Part shown: piece after piece, positions 63,588 to 64,000 of the stretch | How positions within the stretch are numbered: the first letter of the stretch is position 1 | Layout: the number at the start of each line of letters is the position of its first letter | Origin: Burkholderia sp. Ax-1724 | GTDB lineage: Bacteria; Pseudomonadota; Gammaproteobacteria; Burkholderiales; Burkholderiaceae | Direction of reading: 5' to 3' | Assembly: GCF_011752995.1 (NCBI RefSeq) | Contig: NZ_VWWL01000020.1 | Span: forward strand, 104,109-168,108 | Length of the DNA: 64,000 nucleotides | The notes under the pieces: generated by a model | Database searches by the model: none | Seen by the model: the letters and a program-made list of their open reading frames with translations, nothing else | What the model was told of the DNA's origin: nothing | Position numbers and translations under genes: made by a program

Positions 63588-64000
63588 ATGAGCGAAAATC
63601 AACCCGAAAACGCCGGCACGACCGGCGCTTCCTCACCGGTGCCGGGTTCGCCCGCGCCGTCCACCACACCGGTAACCGGCGCCGCGCCATCTGCGGCGGC
63701 AGCCTCGTTACCTCCATCGCATGAAGATGCCGCCGCGTCGCCGGCCGCGGACTCCCCGAGCCCGGCCGACGCGCAAGCGGCCGTGAGGGCGTCGACCGAC
63801 GACCCGCTCGGCGCGTCGACAGTCACGCCCAGCGATCCGCGAACGGCGCGCCAACGCGACGCAGCCGAGGCGCGCAGTGCCGCCGCGGCGTCGACCGCGC
63901 AGCAGGAAGCCGCGGTGCACGAGCGCGAAGCACGCCGCGCGGGTGGACATGCGGCGTCCGCGGAGACGGGCGCGAAGGCCGAGGCGGCGCAGCCACAGTC
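63588..64000 (+). CDS. Start of an Ala/Pro-rich protein, cut by the window end
   Basis: An open frame begins at ATG 63588 and runs past base 64000 (137 codons visible). The visible part is low-complexity: Pro/Ser/Thr/Ala at first, then a charged Ala/Arg/Glu helix-like stretch (ARQRDAAEARSAAAASTAQQ). No signal or domain can be seen. No good ribosome site precedes the ATG, so the start is uncertain. An intrinsically disordered N-terminus of a larger protein is likely. Confidence 0.5.
   Translation, partial: MSENQPENAGTTGASSPVPGSPAPSTTPVTGAAPSAAAASLPPSHEDAAASPAADSPSPADAQAAVRASTDDPLGASTVTPSDPRTARQRDAAEARSAAAASTAQQEAAVHEREARRAGGHAASAETGAKAEAAQPQ

Overview
The window joins two very different pieces of a high-GC betaproteobacterial genome. 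The right-hand two thirds (about 23.6 kb to the end) look like a Burkholderia/Paraburkholderia-type chromosome: fbp, pepN, xdhABC, guaD, dsbB and an aryl polyene pigment cluster, all with proteins typical of that group. The left third is part of a conjugative element that ends at a tRNA-Thr(CGT) gene. The organism assignment is inferred from protein families and GC-rich codon use, not from a database match.

Mobile element, 1 to about 23.6 kb (its left end lies outside the window). It starts inside a DotA/TraY-type secretion channel gene. A rightward operon follows (2.4-6.6 kb) of small membrane proteins, a periplasmic protein, an exported family 3 glycoside hydrolase and an ankyrin-like membrane protein. 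Leftward genes lie between 6.9 and 13.4 kb: an HExxH lipoprotein, small membrane and soluble proteins, and a ribbon-helix-helix/zinc-finger protein. A 1.1-kb non-coding control region (13.4-14.5 kb) carries two arrays of short repeats. The transfer block follows: ribbon-helix-helix/zinc-finger protein, VirD4/TraD coupling protein and a 1805-residue TrwC/TraI-type relaxase-helicase, the same order as trwA-trwB-trwC of R388. A small HTH gene and a cluster of helically spaced repeats sit between the relaxase and the tRNA, where a recombination site would be expected. No integrase, replication initiator or cargo resistance gene is visible. Two promoters, and probably a third, share one palindromic operator, so the element seems to have its own small regulon.

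Chromosome, 23.6-31 kb: tRNA-Thr, fructose-1,6-bisphosphatase, a HigBA toxin-antitoxin pair, aminopeptidase N, a DUF4136-like lipoprotein, and a manganese exporter of the GDT1/TMEM165 family preceded by a candidate yybP-ykoY manganese riboswitch. Seven 11-bp tandem repeats lie next to that promoter.

Aryl polyene cluster, 31.2-50.8 kb: a tightly coupled rightward operon encodes a chain-length factor, acyltransferase, two acyl carrier proteins, a membrane protein, an acyl-activating enzyme fused to a dehydratase, a glycosyltransferase fused to an acyltransferase, an aromatic ammonia-lyase, a thioesterase, a LolA-like carrier, an MMPL exporter with a 15-copy hexanucleotide repeat, three ketosynthases, a dehydratase, a ketoreductase and a lipoprotein. 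A divergent methyltransferase/FAD-oxidoreductase pair follows. Together these would make an aryl head group, extend it to a conjugated polyene, attach it to an outer-membrane lipid and move it outward.

Purine salvage and the right end, 50.9-64 kb: guanine deaminase, an adenine/adenosine deaminase and xanthine dehydrogenase XdhABC (leftward) form a purine catabolism block. Then come dsbB, an amidase, a KefB-like cation/proton antiporter, and the start of an Ala/Pro-rich protein cut by the window end.
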